In this document: one piece after another, positions 8,968 through 17,924 of the stretch
Layout: every line of letters begins with the position of its first letter
Numbering within the stretch: position 1 is the first letter of the stretch
Assembly: GCF_042682545.1 (NCBI RefSeq)
Contig: NZ_JBHUHQ010000016.1
From: Ornithinibacillus salinisoli
GTDB lineage: Bacteria > Bacillota > Bacilli > Bacillales > Amphibacillaceae
Direction: 5' to 3' (one strand)
DNA length: 64,000 bases
The notes under the pieces: generated by a model
What the model saw: the letters and a program-made list of their open reading frames with translations, nothing else
What the model was told of the DNA's origin: nothing
The model's database searches: none
Made by a program: the position numbers and the translations under genes

Positions 8968-10467
8968 ATGAAGTATGTAATTGGTGTTGATTTAGGGACG
9001 AGTGCTGTAAAGATCCTGCTAGTAAATCAGCATGGAGAGGTTGCACAAGAAGTTTCTAAATCTTATCCATTAATTCAAGAAAAAACAGGCTACAGTGAAC
9101 AAAACCCTCAAGAATGGGTAGATCAGACAGTTGCGGGATTGTCTGATCTTCTCCTTGATTTCAAAGGGAATCGCGAGGATATCCAAGGAATAAGCTTCTC
9201 TGGACAGATGCATGGACTAGTTCTACTGGATGAGGACCATGAAGTGTTACGTCATGCTATTCTTTGGAATGACACAAGAACGACTGCAGAGTGTAAAGAA
9301 ATTTATGACGCAGTAGGAAAAGATCGTTTATTAGAATTAACAAAAAATCCAGCATTAGAAGGGTTTACATTACCAAAAATATTATGGGTGAAAAAGCATG
9401 AATCTGCTATTTTTGGGAAGGCTTCTACGTTTGTGCTTCCAAAAGACTATGTACGTTATAAACTAACTGGCAAATTACACATGGAATATTCCGATGCAGC
9501 TGGAACACTCTTATTAAATGTTAGTGAAAAAGCATGGAGTAAGGAAATTTGTGATGCATTGGATCTTAACCCAGAGCTTTGTCCGCCATTAGTAGAATCG
9601 TATGATGAAGTTGGAACGATTACAGAAGATATTGCTGAGATTACCGGACTATCACCAGAGACTAGCGTATTTGCAGGTGGTGCTGATAATGCCTGTGGTG
9701 CCATTGGTTCTGGAATTCTTGAGGATGGAAAAACGCTTTGTAGTATTGGTACATCAGGTGTTGTCTTATCCTATGAATCAAGTGACGATAAAGACTTTGG
9801 TGGAAAGGTGCATTATTTTAATCACTCCTCACCTGAGGCGTTTTATACGATGGGAGTTACCCTTTCGGCAGGTTATAGCTTAACTTGGTTTAAAGATGTT
9901 TTTGCCTCCGAAGAAACGTTTGAAGATTTATTAGTAGATATTGGATCTGTTCCAGTTGGGTCTAATGGGTTACTGTTCACTCCATACTTAGTTGGAGAAA
10001 GAACACCACATGCAGATGCAGCGATACGAGCTAGTTTCATTGGTGTGGATAGCTCGCATGAACGGAAAGATTTTGTCCGTGCAGTACTGGAAGGGATCAC
10101 GTTTTCATTAAATGAATCTATTGATATATTCCGTCAAAGTGGAAAAACAATTAATACCATTGTTTCAATTGGTGGCGGAGCAAAAAATGAAGATTGGCTA
10201 CAAATGCAAGCAGATATTTTCGATGCTAAAATAATCAGATTAGCAAGTGAACAAGGCCCGGGGATGGGAGCAGCAATGTTAGCAGCATATGGTTGCGGAT
10301 GGTTTGCATCATTACAAGCTTGCGCAGATGAATTTCTGAAAGTGGATAAAGAATATCTGCCGAATAAAGATAAAGCAGAAAAATATAAAGAGCTATTCAC
10401 GATCTACCAAGAAATTTATGAACAAACAAAAGGTCTCAATAATAAATTACTAGAATATAGAAAATAG
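8968..10467 (+). CDS. xylB: Xylulokinase
   Basis: FGGY-family kinase that phosphorylates D-xylulose to xylulose-5-phosphate, delivering pentose to the pentose phosphate pathway. The ATPase-fold motif GVDLGTSAVK is at 6-15, the sugar-binding Q80-M81-H82 is in SFSGQMHG, and D240 in AGGADNACGAIG is the likely catalytic base. The second glycine motif is IGGGAKNEDWLQMQAD in the C-terminal domain. 499 residues is the family's normal length. It is the last gene of the xylAB unit, closed by a very strong terminator. Confidence 0.96.
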   Translation: MKYVIGVDLGTSAVKILLVNQHGEVAQEVSKSYPLIQEKTGYSEQNPQEWVDQTVAGLSDLLLDFKGNREDIQGISFSGQMHGLVLLDEDHEVLRHAILWNDTRTTAECKEIYDAVGKDRLLELTKNPALEGFTLPKILWVKKHESAIFGKASTFVLPKDYVRYKLTGKLHMEYSDAAGTLLLNVSEKAWSKEICDALDLNPELCPPLVESYDEVGTITEDIAEITGLSPETSVFAGGADNACGAIGSGILEDGKTLCSIGTSGVVLSYESSDDKDFGGKVHYFNHSSPEAFYTMGVTLSAGYSLTWFKDVFASEETFEDLLVDIGSVPVGSNGLLFTPYLVGERTPHADAAIRASFIGVDSSHERKDFVRAVLEGITFSLNESIDIFRQSGKTINTIVSIGGGAKNEDWLQMQADIFDAKIIRLASEQGPGMGAAMLAAYGCGWFASLQACADEFLKVDKEYLPNKDKAEKYKELFTIYQEIYEQTKGLNNKLLEYRK

Positions 10468-10468
10468 A

Positions 10469-10518
10469 AAAAAAGTGCCAGGCACCTGTGAATTTTTTAC
10501 AGGTGCCTGGCACTTTTA
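10469..10518. terminator. Strong bidirectional terminator after xylB
   Basis: A perfect stem of about 19 bp contains the palindromic block GTGCCAGGCACC, flanked by A-run and T-run. It lies between xylB and the convergent YtkA/FixH-like gene, so it serves both. Confidence 0.9.
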
Positions 10519-10520
10519 AT

Positions 10521-11327
10521 TTAGTTAACTTCTACTTCGTGTTGTTCATGCTCGTGTAATCCTTCTTCGTTTTGAACGTGAATCTGGATAGTGTAAAGCC
10601 CTTTATGTTCGAAAGTGTGTTCAGCTACATATTCTCCAGGATTTGTTTCCTCCGCTTCAACCCATTCGTGTTTACTATTGTCAAGGTCATCATTCCAGAT
10701 TTCATATTGCACTTCTGCATCGGTTAATGCGTCGTTATCCATTTCTAGAAGTACGTTTAATGAGATTTCTTCATTCATTGAAACGTCTTCAAGATTGGAA
10801 AAGTTCATTTCGAATCCATTTCCGTGATGATGGTGATGATCTTCATCTTCATCATGGGAATCTGTATCTTCTTCATGACTTTCATGGTCGGAGTTTCCTT
10901 CTTCTGCATCTGAATTATGACCACCTTCTCCAACCGTAACTTCTTGCGTAGGCATCGTGTGTAGATCCTTAGCTGTTACATGTACTTGTACATGAAATAA
11001 GCCGTCTTTATCGAAGGATGTTTCAGCAGTGTAGGAGCCATCTTCATTGTTGACTGCATCTATTTTCATGCTGTTATCTTCTTGTCCTTCTTCCCATACT
11101 TCGTATTCGACTTCATCTGCATCAGTTACAGCCTCATCGCCATATGTAACCACTGCTTTTAGTTCAAGTTTTTCATCAACTTCCACTGTATCTGCTACCT
11201 GAAGGTCAACTTCTAAAGTAGCCAGCTCATCCGTGTCATCCATATCATGCATATCCTCATCTCCACAGCCGATAAGGATAACTCCTAGAGATAAAATCAT
11301 TACATACATCCATAATTTTTTCTTCAT
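10521..11327 (-). CDS. His-rich lipoprotein with two YtkA/FixH-like domains
   Basis: Exported lipoprotein of 268 residues with lipobox LIGC (C21). Two homologous beta-rich domains follow (about 37-130 and 170-268), each with the pattern of a polarity-rich strand then YEVW/YEIW, a GxYxAE/GEYVAE turn and a GLFHVQVHV/GLYTIQIHV strand, typical of YtkA-like proteins. They are joined by an acidic linker of about 40 residues with repeated His, including five His in a row, which could bind copper or zinc. The gene is 22 bp downstream of the SCO1 gene in the same direction. A periplasmic-side metal-handling role in copper supply is inferred from this neighbour and the His linker. Confidence 0.75.
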   Translation of the reverse strand: MKKKLWMYVMILSLGVILIGCGDEDMHDMDDTDELATLEVDLQVADTVEVDEKLELKAVVTYGDEAVTDADEVEYEVWEEGQEDNSMKIDAVNNEDGSYTAETSFDKDGLFHVQVHVTAKDLHTMPTQEVTVGEGGHNSDAEEGNSDHESHEEDTDSHDEDEDHHHHHGNGFEMNFSNLEDVSMNEEISLNVLLEMDNDALTDAEVQYEIWNDDLDNSKHEWVEAEETNPGEYVAEHTFEHKGLYTIQIHVQNEEGLHEHEQHEVEVN

Positions 11328-11349
11328 TATTATGTCTCTCCTTTTCTTG

Positions 11350-11925
11350 TTATTTTGCTACTTTTTTCAAATCATCTATGATCAAATCGGTTTCTTCTGA
11401 AAAAGTACCTTTGTATTTTTTGATTACTTCACCTTCCGGGTTTACAAGATAAAAGCTTGTGCCATGTGTTAGTTGGTCGGATCCTTCTGGCGCTTCCAAC
11501 AAGGAAGATTGAAAACTCTTAATAGAAAGTTCCTTGATAGTTTGAAAGTCATACCCAGTTAAAAATGACCAGTTACCTAAATCGGCATTATGTTTTGCAG
11601 CATATTCTTTCAAAACTTCTGGAGTATCATGGTCAGGATCGACACTAAAGGATACAAGTTCTACATCAATCTCTTCAGCTTTCATCTTTTCCTGTAGGTT
11701 AGCCATGTTTGTTGTCATTGGTGAGCATACGGTTGTACAATTCGTAAATATAAGATCGGCAATCCACCATTTCCCTTCTAAATCCTCAAGCTTTAATGTC
11801 TCGTTATCTTGGGTTGTAAATTCAAAAGGTAGAACATCTCTAGACATGTTCGTTTGAATATTGTAGCTATTACATGCGGCTAAAAATAAAAATGAAGTTA
11901 CTAATATATATTTAATATATTTCAC
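11350..11925 (-). CDS. SCO1/SenC-family copper chaperone lipoprotein
   Basis: Membrane-anchored thioredoxin-fold protein that delivers copper to the CuA site of cytochrome c oxidase. Lipobox LAAC (C18). The copper/redox motif is C63-TTV-C67, with the third ligand H154 in LTHGTSF. An upstream in-frame GTG at 11952 contains the ribosome binding site (AAGGAGAGGA), so GTG at 11925, 8 nt after it, is the better start and gives 191 residues. It lies between a DeoR-type regulator and the His-rich YtkA/FixH-like gene, forming a probable three-gene operon. Confidence 0.9.
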   Translation of the reverse strand: MKYIKYILVTSFLFLAACNSYNIQTNMSRDVLPFEFTTQDNETLKLEDLEGKWWIADLIFTNCTTVCSPMTTNMANLQEKMKAEEIDVELVSFSVDPDHDTPEVLKEYAAKHNADLGNWSFLTGYDFQTIKELSIKSFQSSLLEAPEGSDQLTHGTSFYLVNPEGEVIKKYKGTFSEETDLIIDDLKKVAK

Positions 11926-11952
11926 GTTTAATATCCTCTCCTTGCGATTCAC

Positions 11953-12522
11953 TTATTCGTGACAACTATTCGACTGCATCTTTCTCAAGTTAGTTTGAAT
12001 CGCTTCATTGAATGTGTATACTTTTCCACCAAATCCTGTGATAAACTTCTCGGCATGGTCTTTTAATTCAAATGTTAAAATTTGTGGTTGGCAGCATCCG
12101 ATGTTAACCGAACTATTCATAACAAACCACGCTTGGTGTGCACTTATGGTTGTTTGTCTGAAAAAATCAAAACAAATTGCTTCCATTACTTCATCACCGA
12201 GCTGGTTGTGACGAATGAGTCCACAGTGTGAACAACATGCTGTTTCAATTTTAGACCCCGGTAGAATCAGTCTGTAGGCAAGTCTTTCTTGGATATGGTT
12301 TCCACAAATTATACAGTCATTAGTAGTAGGACTTGCTGTTTCTTGTAATGTTGTAATACCACCAAATGTTTTTTTAATTATACCTTCAACAATAAGTGGT
12401 TTTATATCACGGTGAACCGTCATTTCGGATACACCGAGTTCTTTACTTAGCTCGGAAATTTTCATGCTTTGATTACTTAAAATGAGATCTTTTATTCGAT
12501 TTTGTCTTTCAACAGGTAGCAT
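11953..12522 (-). CDS. DeoR-type HTH protein with Cys-rich NosL-like C-terminal region
   Basis: The N-terminus (1-57) is a DeoR winged helix-turn-helix (ELSKELGVSEMTVHRDIKPL). Instead of the sugar-phosphate sensor domain usual in DeoR proteins, residues 65-189 hold many cysteines: C70-x2-C73, C96, C97, C100, C117, C143, C144 and C187-H188. The stretch KDHAEKFITGFGGKVYTFNEA (154-174) resembles the NosL family. Being first in an operon with SCO1 and a His-rich lipoprotein, it is probably a metal (copper) or redox sensing autoregulator. That role is inferred. Start ATG follows GGAGGTG. The 3' end is 27 bp from the SCO1 start. Confidence 0.72.
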   Translation of the reverse strand: MLPVERQNRIKDLILSNQSMKISELSKELGVSEMTVHRDIKPLIVEGIIKKTFGGITTLQETASPTTNDCIICGNHIQERLAYRLILPGSKIETACCSHCGLIRHNQLGDEVMEAICFDFFRQTTISAHQAWFVMNSSVNIGCCQPQILTFELKDHAEKFITGFGGKVYTFNEAIQTNLRKMQSNSCHE

Positions 12523-12793
12523 GCTTGCACCTCCGCACGTATTCCATCACTCTAACAATTTCCAACATATTCTAACATAAGCATATCAATTGATTATTCG
12601 TAAAGCAATGTCAGATATGTGACAGAAATGACAGTTACGTGAACATAATGAGATTGTTGTGGACGTCGACTAACAGTTGCTACAAACATCTGGTAATTCA
12701 TTTGTAATTTTACTAGAGAACCTGTGAAATGTGATGTTCCTGTTCAGATAACAGTTGATAAAATACTGCTTCATTCTTATTCCAATGCTATGA

Positions 12794-12889
12794 ATGATTT
12801 TGGACCTGGTTGGTAATCATGAATGGGCCTATTGGGATGAAAAAATTCAAGACGTATTGAAGTGGTTAACAATTACCAAAATAAAATAG
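12794..12889 (+). pseudogene. C-terminal remnant of an esterase-like gene
   Basis: A 31-codon open stretch reads as the end of an alpha/beta-hydrolase esterase: GNHEWAYWDEKIQDVLKWL resembles the final helix of tributyrin-esterase-like enzymes, where H in this position is catalytic. It has no ribosome binding site and an in-frame stop just upstream. A good terminator follows (12896-12939). The rest of the 12523-13061 gap shows no gene. Confidence 0.45.
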
Positions 12890-12895
12890 CAATAT

Positions 12896-12939
12896 AAAAA
12901 TTTCCTTGATAGATTACCCTCTATTAAGGAGATTTTTTT
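12896..12939 (+). terminator. Terminator left behind the esterase remnant
   Basis: Imperfect hairpin (AATTTCCTT with AAGGAGATT, and ATAGA with TCTAT inside) followed by seven T. It has no intact gene upstream, which supports gene loss. Confidence 0.6.
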
Positions 12940-13061
12940 CTAGTAAATCATCTAAATTACCCACCCCCAGGTACTATGACCCAAATACTCCCAATCCTTC
13001 ATTATCTTTGAAGTCTAAGAATACATTTTTTGTGAAGTGAAAAAAACTTAGGAGGAAGAGG

Positions 13062-14654
13062 ATGCAACTTAGAATAAAGCGGCTGCTAATCATTGGTTTC
13101 ATAATGGTGATTTCGTTTAGTTTAAGTTATCCGGTTTCGGCAGGTTCAGATCTTACCGATGATATACCTACGCCAACGTTAGTAGGTGATTCGAATGACT
13201 ATACAATCATGGGAAAGGTGGACAACGGAAATGATGAAACACCAGGAGAGTGGTATATTGGCGCAGTACCTGCTAATCCAGTTCCGAATTCCCCCGTAAT
13301 TTTATTTGTCCCGGGACTAAATAACGTTGCACAGATTTTTTGGGAAGATAATGATATGTACCAAACAGCTGTAGATGCAGGATATCAAACTGCTTTTGTG
13401 CAATTGCATGATGCAGGTGGAGCATCGGCAGATATGTGGGATAATGGACAGTTGTTAGCAGAGAAAATTAGTGAGATTTCCGCTCATTTTGGAAAACCAG
13501 TTACGGTTGTAGCTTATAGTAAGGGTGGCGTGGATACGCAAACGGCACTAACCTACTATGGGGCTTGGCAATATGTAGACAATGTTATTACATTATCGAG
13601 TCCGCACCATGGATCGCAACTGGCTGATTTGGCGTATAGCTCTTGGGCTAGTTGGCTCGCTGATTTAATTGGAGCACAGGGTGATGGGACATATGCATTG
13701 CAGATGGCTAATATGGAGCATTTTCGTTCTCAAATTGATAACCAGTCGATGGCATATTACAACGATTACTACACGCTAGGTGGTACGAATTGGGGGTCAG
13801 TATTCTCTTCCACATGGTATGGCGGTGTGTATTTATCACAGTACGGATCTAATGATGGCGTTGTAACTACATCGAGTAGCAGGCTTCCTGGTGGGCAACA
13901 GCTAGCAATTGGTGATTGGAACCATACGACAATAAGAACCGGGGCAACTTTTCCGGTTTTCGAAAATTATGTAATGGGAAATCAACAACCTAGTACAACT
14001 TCCATGCCTAATGCAAGTGAAGATGTACATTCATCGGCAGCTACTCAATGGGTACATGGTGGTTCTTTGGTTGAAAGGGAGAACAACGAAGTAACTGTTT
14101 TTGTAGAAGATGGTGTGCAACGGATAGGGCTGCATGTTATGACTTCTGATGATTTATCTGAAATCAGATTAATAGACCCAAAAGGAAATCTGACTACACC
14201 GAAAATAGATGCTACTAAAAATAAAGACGGAGTATTTATAGGTTCAACCAGTTACTACCTAACTATCGATAAACCAATCGCCGGAAATTGGAAAGTCAAA
14301 ATGACACCAAAAGAGGATGGTGCATACGTATTGTTGGCTGATTATACGGCCAATCCAATCGTTCTTCGGAATGAAAAATCAGATTCGAATGATCATCTTC
14401 AGGTAAACTATCATTTAGAAGTGGATCAATTACAAGTACAAGAGAAAACATTAAAAGCAACATATCGCATAACAGAATCGAGAAATCAGGAAAATAGAAA
14501 AACATACACGGTAAGTGGTGGTACGGATCTATCAAAAGTATTAGTGTTTGATCAAACGAACGAAGTTTATAATATAACGATAGATATAGAGGGTATAACA
14601 AAGGGAGGAGAAGCTTTTAAGCGAACAATAATTGATTCCGTTTATACAGATTAA
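13062..14654 (+). CDS. Secreted lipase-like alpha/beta hydrolase
   Basis: Exported 530-residue protein. A Sec signal peptide (basic start, hydrophobic 9-22, likely cleavage after A27) precedes an alpha/beta-hydrolase domain (about 65-310). The oxyanion region is LFVPGLNN (81-88). The nucleophile motif is A-Y-S153-K-G-G, a variant of the AHSQGG seen in Bacillus lipases. The likely acid and histidine are in the SNDGVV and DWNHTTIR stretches. The C-terminal 200 residues are beta-rich and not recognised; they may bind a surface or substrate. Start ATG at 13062 follows TAGGAGGAAG. The gene stands alone, closed by a strong terminator. True lipids versus other esters cannot be decided from sequence. 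Confidence 0.82.
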   Translation: MQLRIKRLLIIGFIMVISFSLSYPVSAGSDLTDDIPTPTLVGDSNDYTIMGKVDNGNDETPGEWYIGAVPANPVPNSPVILFVPGLNNVAQIFWEDNDMYQTAVDAGYQTAFVQLHDAGGASADMWDNGQLLAEKISEISAHFGKPVTVVAYSKGGVDTQTALTYYGAWQYVDNVITLSSPHHGSQLADLAYSSWASWLADLIGAQGDGTYALQMANMEHFRSQIDNQSMAYYNDYYTLGGTNWGSVFSSTWYGGVYLSQYGSNDGVVTTSSSRLPGGQQLAIGDWNHTTIRTGATFPVFENYVMGNQQPSTTSMPNASEDVHSSAATQWVHGGSLVERENNEVTVFVEDGVQRIGLHVMTSDDLSEIRLIDPKGNLTTPKIDATKNKDGVFIGSTSYYLTIDKPIAGNWKVKMTPKEDGAYVLLADYTANPIVLRNEKSDSNDHLQVNYHLEVDQLQVQEKTLKATYRITESRNQENRKTYTVSGGTDLSKVLVFDQTNEVYNITIDIEGITKGGEAFKRTIIDSVYTD

Positions 14655-14655
14655 T

Positions 14656-14705
14656 AAAAAGCTGCTATGTAAGTGGTTGTGACCCACTAACATAGCAGCT
14701 TTTTA
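14656..14705. terminator. Terminator after the lipase-like gene
   Basis: A long stem (AAAAAGCTGCTATGT with ACATAGCAGCTTTTT, plus inner AGTGG/CCACT) directly follows the stop codon and ends in a T-run. Confidence 0.92.
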
Positions 14706-14808
14706 CTTGGAATCTATTCATTTAGATATTTCATTGACAAGCTATTCATTCCCTTATATAATTAGTCGAGTGAAATGGATCAATTATATATCCGTTAACA
14801 AATAACGG

Positions 14809-14848
14809 AAGAGGTTCTTAGCTTCAACCCTCTATAAAAAACTAAGGA
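14809..14848 (+). ncRNA. PreQ1-I riboswitch
   Basis: The aptamer matches the class I preQ1 consensus almost base for base. A P1 stem AGAGG/CCTCT encloses TTCTTAGCTTCAAC, and the A-rich tail ATAAAAAACTAAGGA forms the pseudoknot. A transcription terminator begins about 17 nt later (14865). The riboswitch precedes queF and a YhhQ-type transporter, so bound preQ1 would switch off queuosine precursor synthesis and uptake. Confidence 0.95.
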
Positions 14849-14864
14849 CAGATGATGCGATTAT

Positions 14865-14900
14865 AAACCATGTGCCTTAGGCCGTGGTTTTTTTGTTTTT
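14865..14900 (+). terminator. Riboswitch-linked terminator
   Basis: The stem AAACCATG(T)GCC / GGCCGTGGTTT has a bulged T and a 3-nt loop, followed by a T-run (14887-14900). It is the expression platform of the preQ1 riboswitch. Confidence 0.88.
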
Positions 14901-14931
14901 GGTTCTTTTTGAATAGTTTGTTGCTACTTAC

Positions 14932-15027
14932 TATAAACTGCGAAGTAACTTTTTCATGAGATTGCTAGGCGAAAAACTCCACTGTCCGTAGCGGTGTTAA
15001 GAGCTGTAGGCTACTTGGCAGTTTATA
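14932..15027. repeat. 96-bp inverted-repeat element in the queF leader
   Basis: Ends TATAAACTGCGAAGTA (14932-14947) and TACTTGGCAGTTTATA (15012-15027) are inverted repeats with 15 of 16 matches around a 64-bp core. There is no ORF inside. It lies between the riboswitch terminator and queF and looks like a small mobile or REP-like palindromic element. No second copy was found in the window. Confidence 0.5.
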
Positions 15028-15159
15028 ACAATTACCATAAGATTCATTACTTGGAAAAAGCAACACTCTATTAGAAATCAACCTTGTTAGGTAGTTCAAA
15101 AAGTCGGGTAAAAACTCATTTTTGAACAATCACAATTAATGAACGAAGGAGGAATACAA

Positions 15160-15657
15160 ATGACTGGACGAAAAGATGAAGACTTAAAAGATGTGACACT
15201 TCTTGGGAGTCAAGGAACAGATTATGCTTTTGACTATACGCCAGAGGTGTTAGAAACATTTGATAATCAACACCCGAACCGAGATTACTTTGTGAAATTT
15301 AATTGCCCGGAATTTACGACATTGTGTCCAAAGACAAGACAACCAGATTTCGGAACGGTTTATATTAGCTATATTCCAAATGTGAAAATGGTGGAGAGTA
15401 AGTCATTAAAATTATATTTATTTAGCTTTCGTAATCATGGTGATTTTCATGAAGACAGCATGAACATTATTATGAATGATTTAATTGAGTTAATGGATCC
15501 TCGATATATTGAGGTATGGGGAAAATTCACACCACGTGGAGGAATCTCGATTGATCCATACTGTAATTATGGAAAGCCAGGGACAAAATATGAGCAAATG
15601 GCAGACCACCGGATGATGAATCATGATATGTACCCAGAAAAAATTGATAATCGCTAA
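15160..15657 (+). CDS. queF: NADPH-dependent 7-cyano-7-deazaguanine reductase
   Basis: Reduces preQ0 to preQ1 in queuosine biosynthesis. An in-frame ATG at 15139 lies before the AAGGAGGA ribosome binding site, so ATG at 15160 is the start and gives 165 residues, the length of Bacillus QueF. Catalytic C56 (in TTLCPKT) and D63, and the substrate residues H97-E98 (in DFHEDSMN), are present. The family motif ESKSLKLY is at 79-86. It is followed 53 bp later by the transporter gene and preceded by a preQ1 riboswitch. Confidence 0.97.
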   Translation: MTGRKDEDLKDVTLLGSQGTDYAFDYTPEVLETFDNQHPNRDYFVKFNCPEFTTLCPKTRQPDFGTVYISYIPNVKMVESKSLKLYLFSFRNHGDFHEDSMNIIMNDLIELMDPRYIEVWGKFTPRGGISIDPYCNYGKPGTKYEQMADHRMMNHDMYPEKIDNR

Positions 15658-15710
15658 GATCCTGAGGGTAAGAGCTTTGTTCCTTTTCTAAATCAAAGGG
15701 AGAATTTTAC

Positions 15711-16331
15711 ATGTTTATATATTTAAATGCGTTATTTGTAGGACTTTTATTAATATCTAATATTTTAGGAGTTAAATTATTTAGTGTTGGGGAGTTTATT
15801 TTACCTGCAGCAGTAATTGTTTATGTTGTTACCTATTTGATTACCGACGTTATTGGGGAATTATATGGGAAAGAAGCTGCAAGAAAAACAATTCAAGCAG
15901 GTTTTGTTACACAAGTAGTTGCACTAATTTTCCTATTTATAGCTATTCAACTTCCAGCTGCACCTGTTTTCGAATCTCAAGCGCAATTCGAAGAAATCTT
16001 AGGTGGTAGTTTTCGAGTGATTTTGGCTAGTTTACTTTCATATTTAGCTAGTCAAAACGTAGATGTTTCGATATTTCACCGGTTAAAAGCTAAGCATGGT
16101 GAAAGTAAACTGTGGTTACGCAATAATTTATCAACGATGACAAGCCAATTAATTGATACAACACTTTTTATTACCATTGCTTTCTGGGGAACCGTTCCTA
16201 CAGGAGTACTTGTAGGTATGATCGTTACCCAGTATGTATTTAAATTAGGTATTGCATTAATTGACACACCAATCGCTTACTTGTTAGTAAAGATTGGGAA
16301 GAAGTATCAAAAAACAGAAGCTTACGTGTGA
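15711..16331 (+). CDS. YhhQ-family queuosine precursor transporter
   Basis: Integral membrane protein of 206 residues with about six hydrophobic segments and family features of COG1738 (ITDVIGELYGKEAARK at about 43-58; a late DT pair in LIDTTLFI and LIDTPIAYLL). YhhQ proteins import preQ0/preQ1. Linkage to queF under a preQ1 riboswitch independently supports that role. Start ATG follows AAGGGAG. A terminator follows its stop codon. Confidence 0.92.
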   Translation: MFIYLNALFVGLLLISNILGVKLFSVGEFILPAAVIVYVVTYLITDVIGELYGKEAARKTIQAGFVTQVVALIFLFIAIQLPAAPVFESQAQFEEILGGSFRVILASLLSYLASQNVDVSIFHRLKAKHGESKLWLRNNLSTMTSQLIDTTLFITIAFWGTVPTGVLVGMIVTQYVFKLGIALIDTPIAYLLVKIGKKYQKTEAYV

Positions 16332-16339
16332 TGATACTA

Positions 16340-16369
16340 GACATCCTTCAGTTGAAGGATGTCTTTTTT
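16340..16369 (+). terminator. Terminator of the queF operon
   Basis: Perfect stem GACATCCTTCA / TGAAGGATGTC with a 2-base centre, followed by six T. Confidence 0.92.
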
Positions 16370-16526
16370 GTTGTCTAGTCGATAGATCAATCGTAGCAAG
16401 TTGTAAGTTGTACTGCCTAAACAAACATCAACATTCTTAGTGAGGATTGGCGTGTATTTTTGGAATATTGACAACTAATTAATCAGCATTTGCTATAATA
16501 GATATAGATAAAAAGGAGGTGATGGT

Positions 16527-17840
16527 ATGAATTGGTCAATTTTTGAGAAGCGTATGCAACAACGGATGGAGCAAGAGCATATTCCTGGTGCTGCTGTTGC
16601 AGTTAGTAAGCATGGTAAGATTATATATGAACAAGGCTTCGGTGTAAGCGATGTGAAGACACAGGAACCGGTAACACCTGATACTATTTTCGGGGTTGCT
16701 TCTGTAACGAAATCATTTACTGCACTTGCGATCGTTACATTAGCTGAAGAAGGAAAGCTATCTTTAGATGATCCAGTCATTAGGCATTTACCTAACTTTT
16801 ATATTCCGAATATAAATCCAATGGAAGCGGTCCAAATTCATCACTTATTAACCCATTCAACCGGACTAACCCCAATGCAGAGAAGAGAAGATTTAAACCA
16901 AATTAAGGAGCATCTAGACTATATAGCAAAGGAAGAGCATGATTTGCTAGGAAAACCAGGTGAGTATTTTAGTTATTGTAATGATGCATTTTTATTACTT
17001 GGTGCAATTATTGAAAAGTATACAGGTAAGTTGTATCGTAGATCATTGACCGAACAAATACTGAATCCATTAAAAATGTTCCGATCGACATTTAGTGTTG
17101 AGGAAATACATAAGATGAGCAATGTTTCAACGCCATATGTATATGATTCAAAAAACGGAGAATTTCAAGAACAAGATTGGCCGACGCTAGGAAACTATGA
17201 AGTTGGCGGTGGCATTCGTTCGAGTGTTATAGACTTGTTAAAATATGGGGAACTGTATATTAATAAAGGGTCTTTTGAAGGTAAACAATTGGTATCTAGT
17301 GAAATGCTGGCAAAAATGTCTCAGCCACATATATCGATTGATAAGGATTCTTTCTATGGTTACGCCTTTAAAATAACTCCAGATTACCATGGTGTTACAC
17401 TTGTTGAGCATGGTGGTGGTCAACCTGGTGTTTCTTCTAATTTCGGTTTTGTACCTGAAAAAGGACTAGCAGTTGCAGTTTTAACGAACGTATCTAATGT
17501 GTATGCCAATGAGATTTGGCTAGATGCTGTAAATGTAGCATTGGGTAAACCAATAGAGGAAAGGATAAGCAAGGCTAGCGCTATCAGCCTGCCTTTAGAA
17601 AAAATGAACCGTTTTGTAGGTACATATCGATCTAAAGAAGGAACATCTCTTGAGATTGTAATTGATAATGCGTCGTTATATGCAAAGATAGAGAATACAA
17701 CCTATCCTTTGGAAATTAATACAGAAGATACACTCATGAATGTAGAGCTAGGTCGTACCATACGTTTTTATTTTGAAGAGGAAGAAGCGAAACCTTGGGC
17801 AGCATTTTTAGGAATGCGTATGTTACCAAGAGTGTCGTGA
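16527..17840 (+). CDS. Class C beta-lactamase / penicillin-binding-protein-like serine hydrolase
   Basis: Serine hydrolase of the beta-lactamase (PF00144) family. S59-VT-K62 is the SxxK nucleophile motif, Y150-C-N152 the YxN motif, and H295-G-G the third box. No signal peptide is visible, so it is probably cytoplasmic, and an esterase or D-aminopeptidase-like role is more likely than antibiotic resistance. Residues 350-437 form an extra beta-rich C-terminal domain common in these proteins. ATG at 16527 follows AAGGAGGTGATG, close to the ideal ribosome binding site. It is a single-gene unit. Substrate unknown. Confidence 0.85.
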   Translation: MNWSIFEKRMQQRMEQEHIPGAAVAVSKHGKIIYEQGFGVSDVKTQEPVTPDTIFGVASVTKSFTALAIVTLAEEGKLSLDDPVIRHLPNFYIPNINPMEAVQIHHLLTHSTGLTPMQRREDLNQIKEHLDYIAKEEHDLLGKPGEYFSYCNDAFLLLGAIIEKYTGKLYRRSLTEQILNPLKMFRSTFSVEEIHKMSNVSTPYVYDSKNGEFQEQDWPTLGNYEVGGGIRSSVIDLLKYGELYINKGSFEGKQLVSSEMLAKMSQPHISIDKDSFYGYAFKITPDYHGVTLVEHGGGQPGVSSNFGFVPEKGLAVAVLTNVSNVYANEIWLDAVNVALGKPIEERISKASAISLPLEKMNRFVGTYRSKEGTSLEIVIDNASLYAKIENTTYPLEINTEDTLMNVELGRTIRFYFEEEEAKPWAAFLGMRMLPRVS

Positions 17841-17924
17841 TGGTGAAACTAAAAACAGGAAAATAGATATTTTGGTGATTTGTCTAGCTATCCATGACAT
17901 AGTTGGCTAAGAGTAGTTCAGTAG

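Noticed and set aside
16527..17840. Antibiotic-resistance beta-lactamase
   Set aside because: The class C motifs are present, but it has no signal peptide and has an extra C-terminal domain, more like housekeeping esterase/peptidase homologues.
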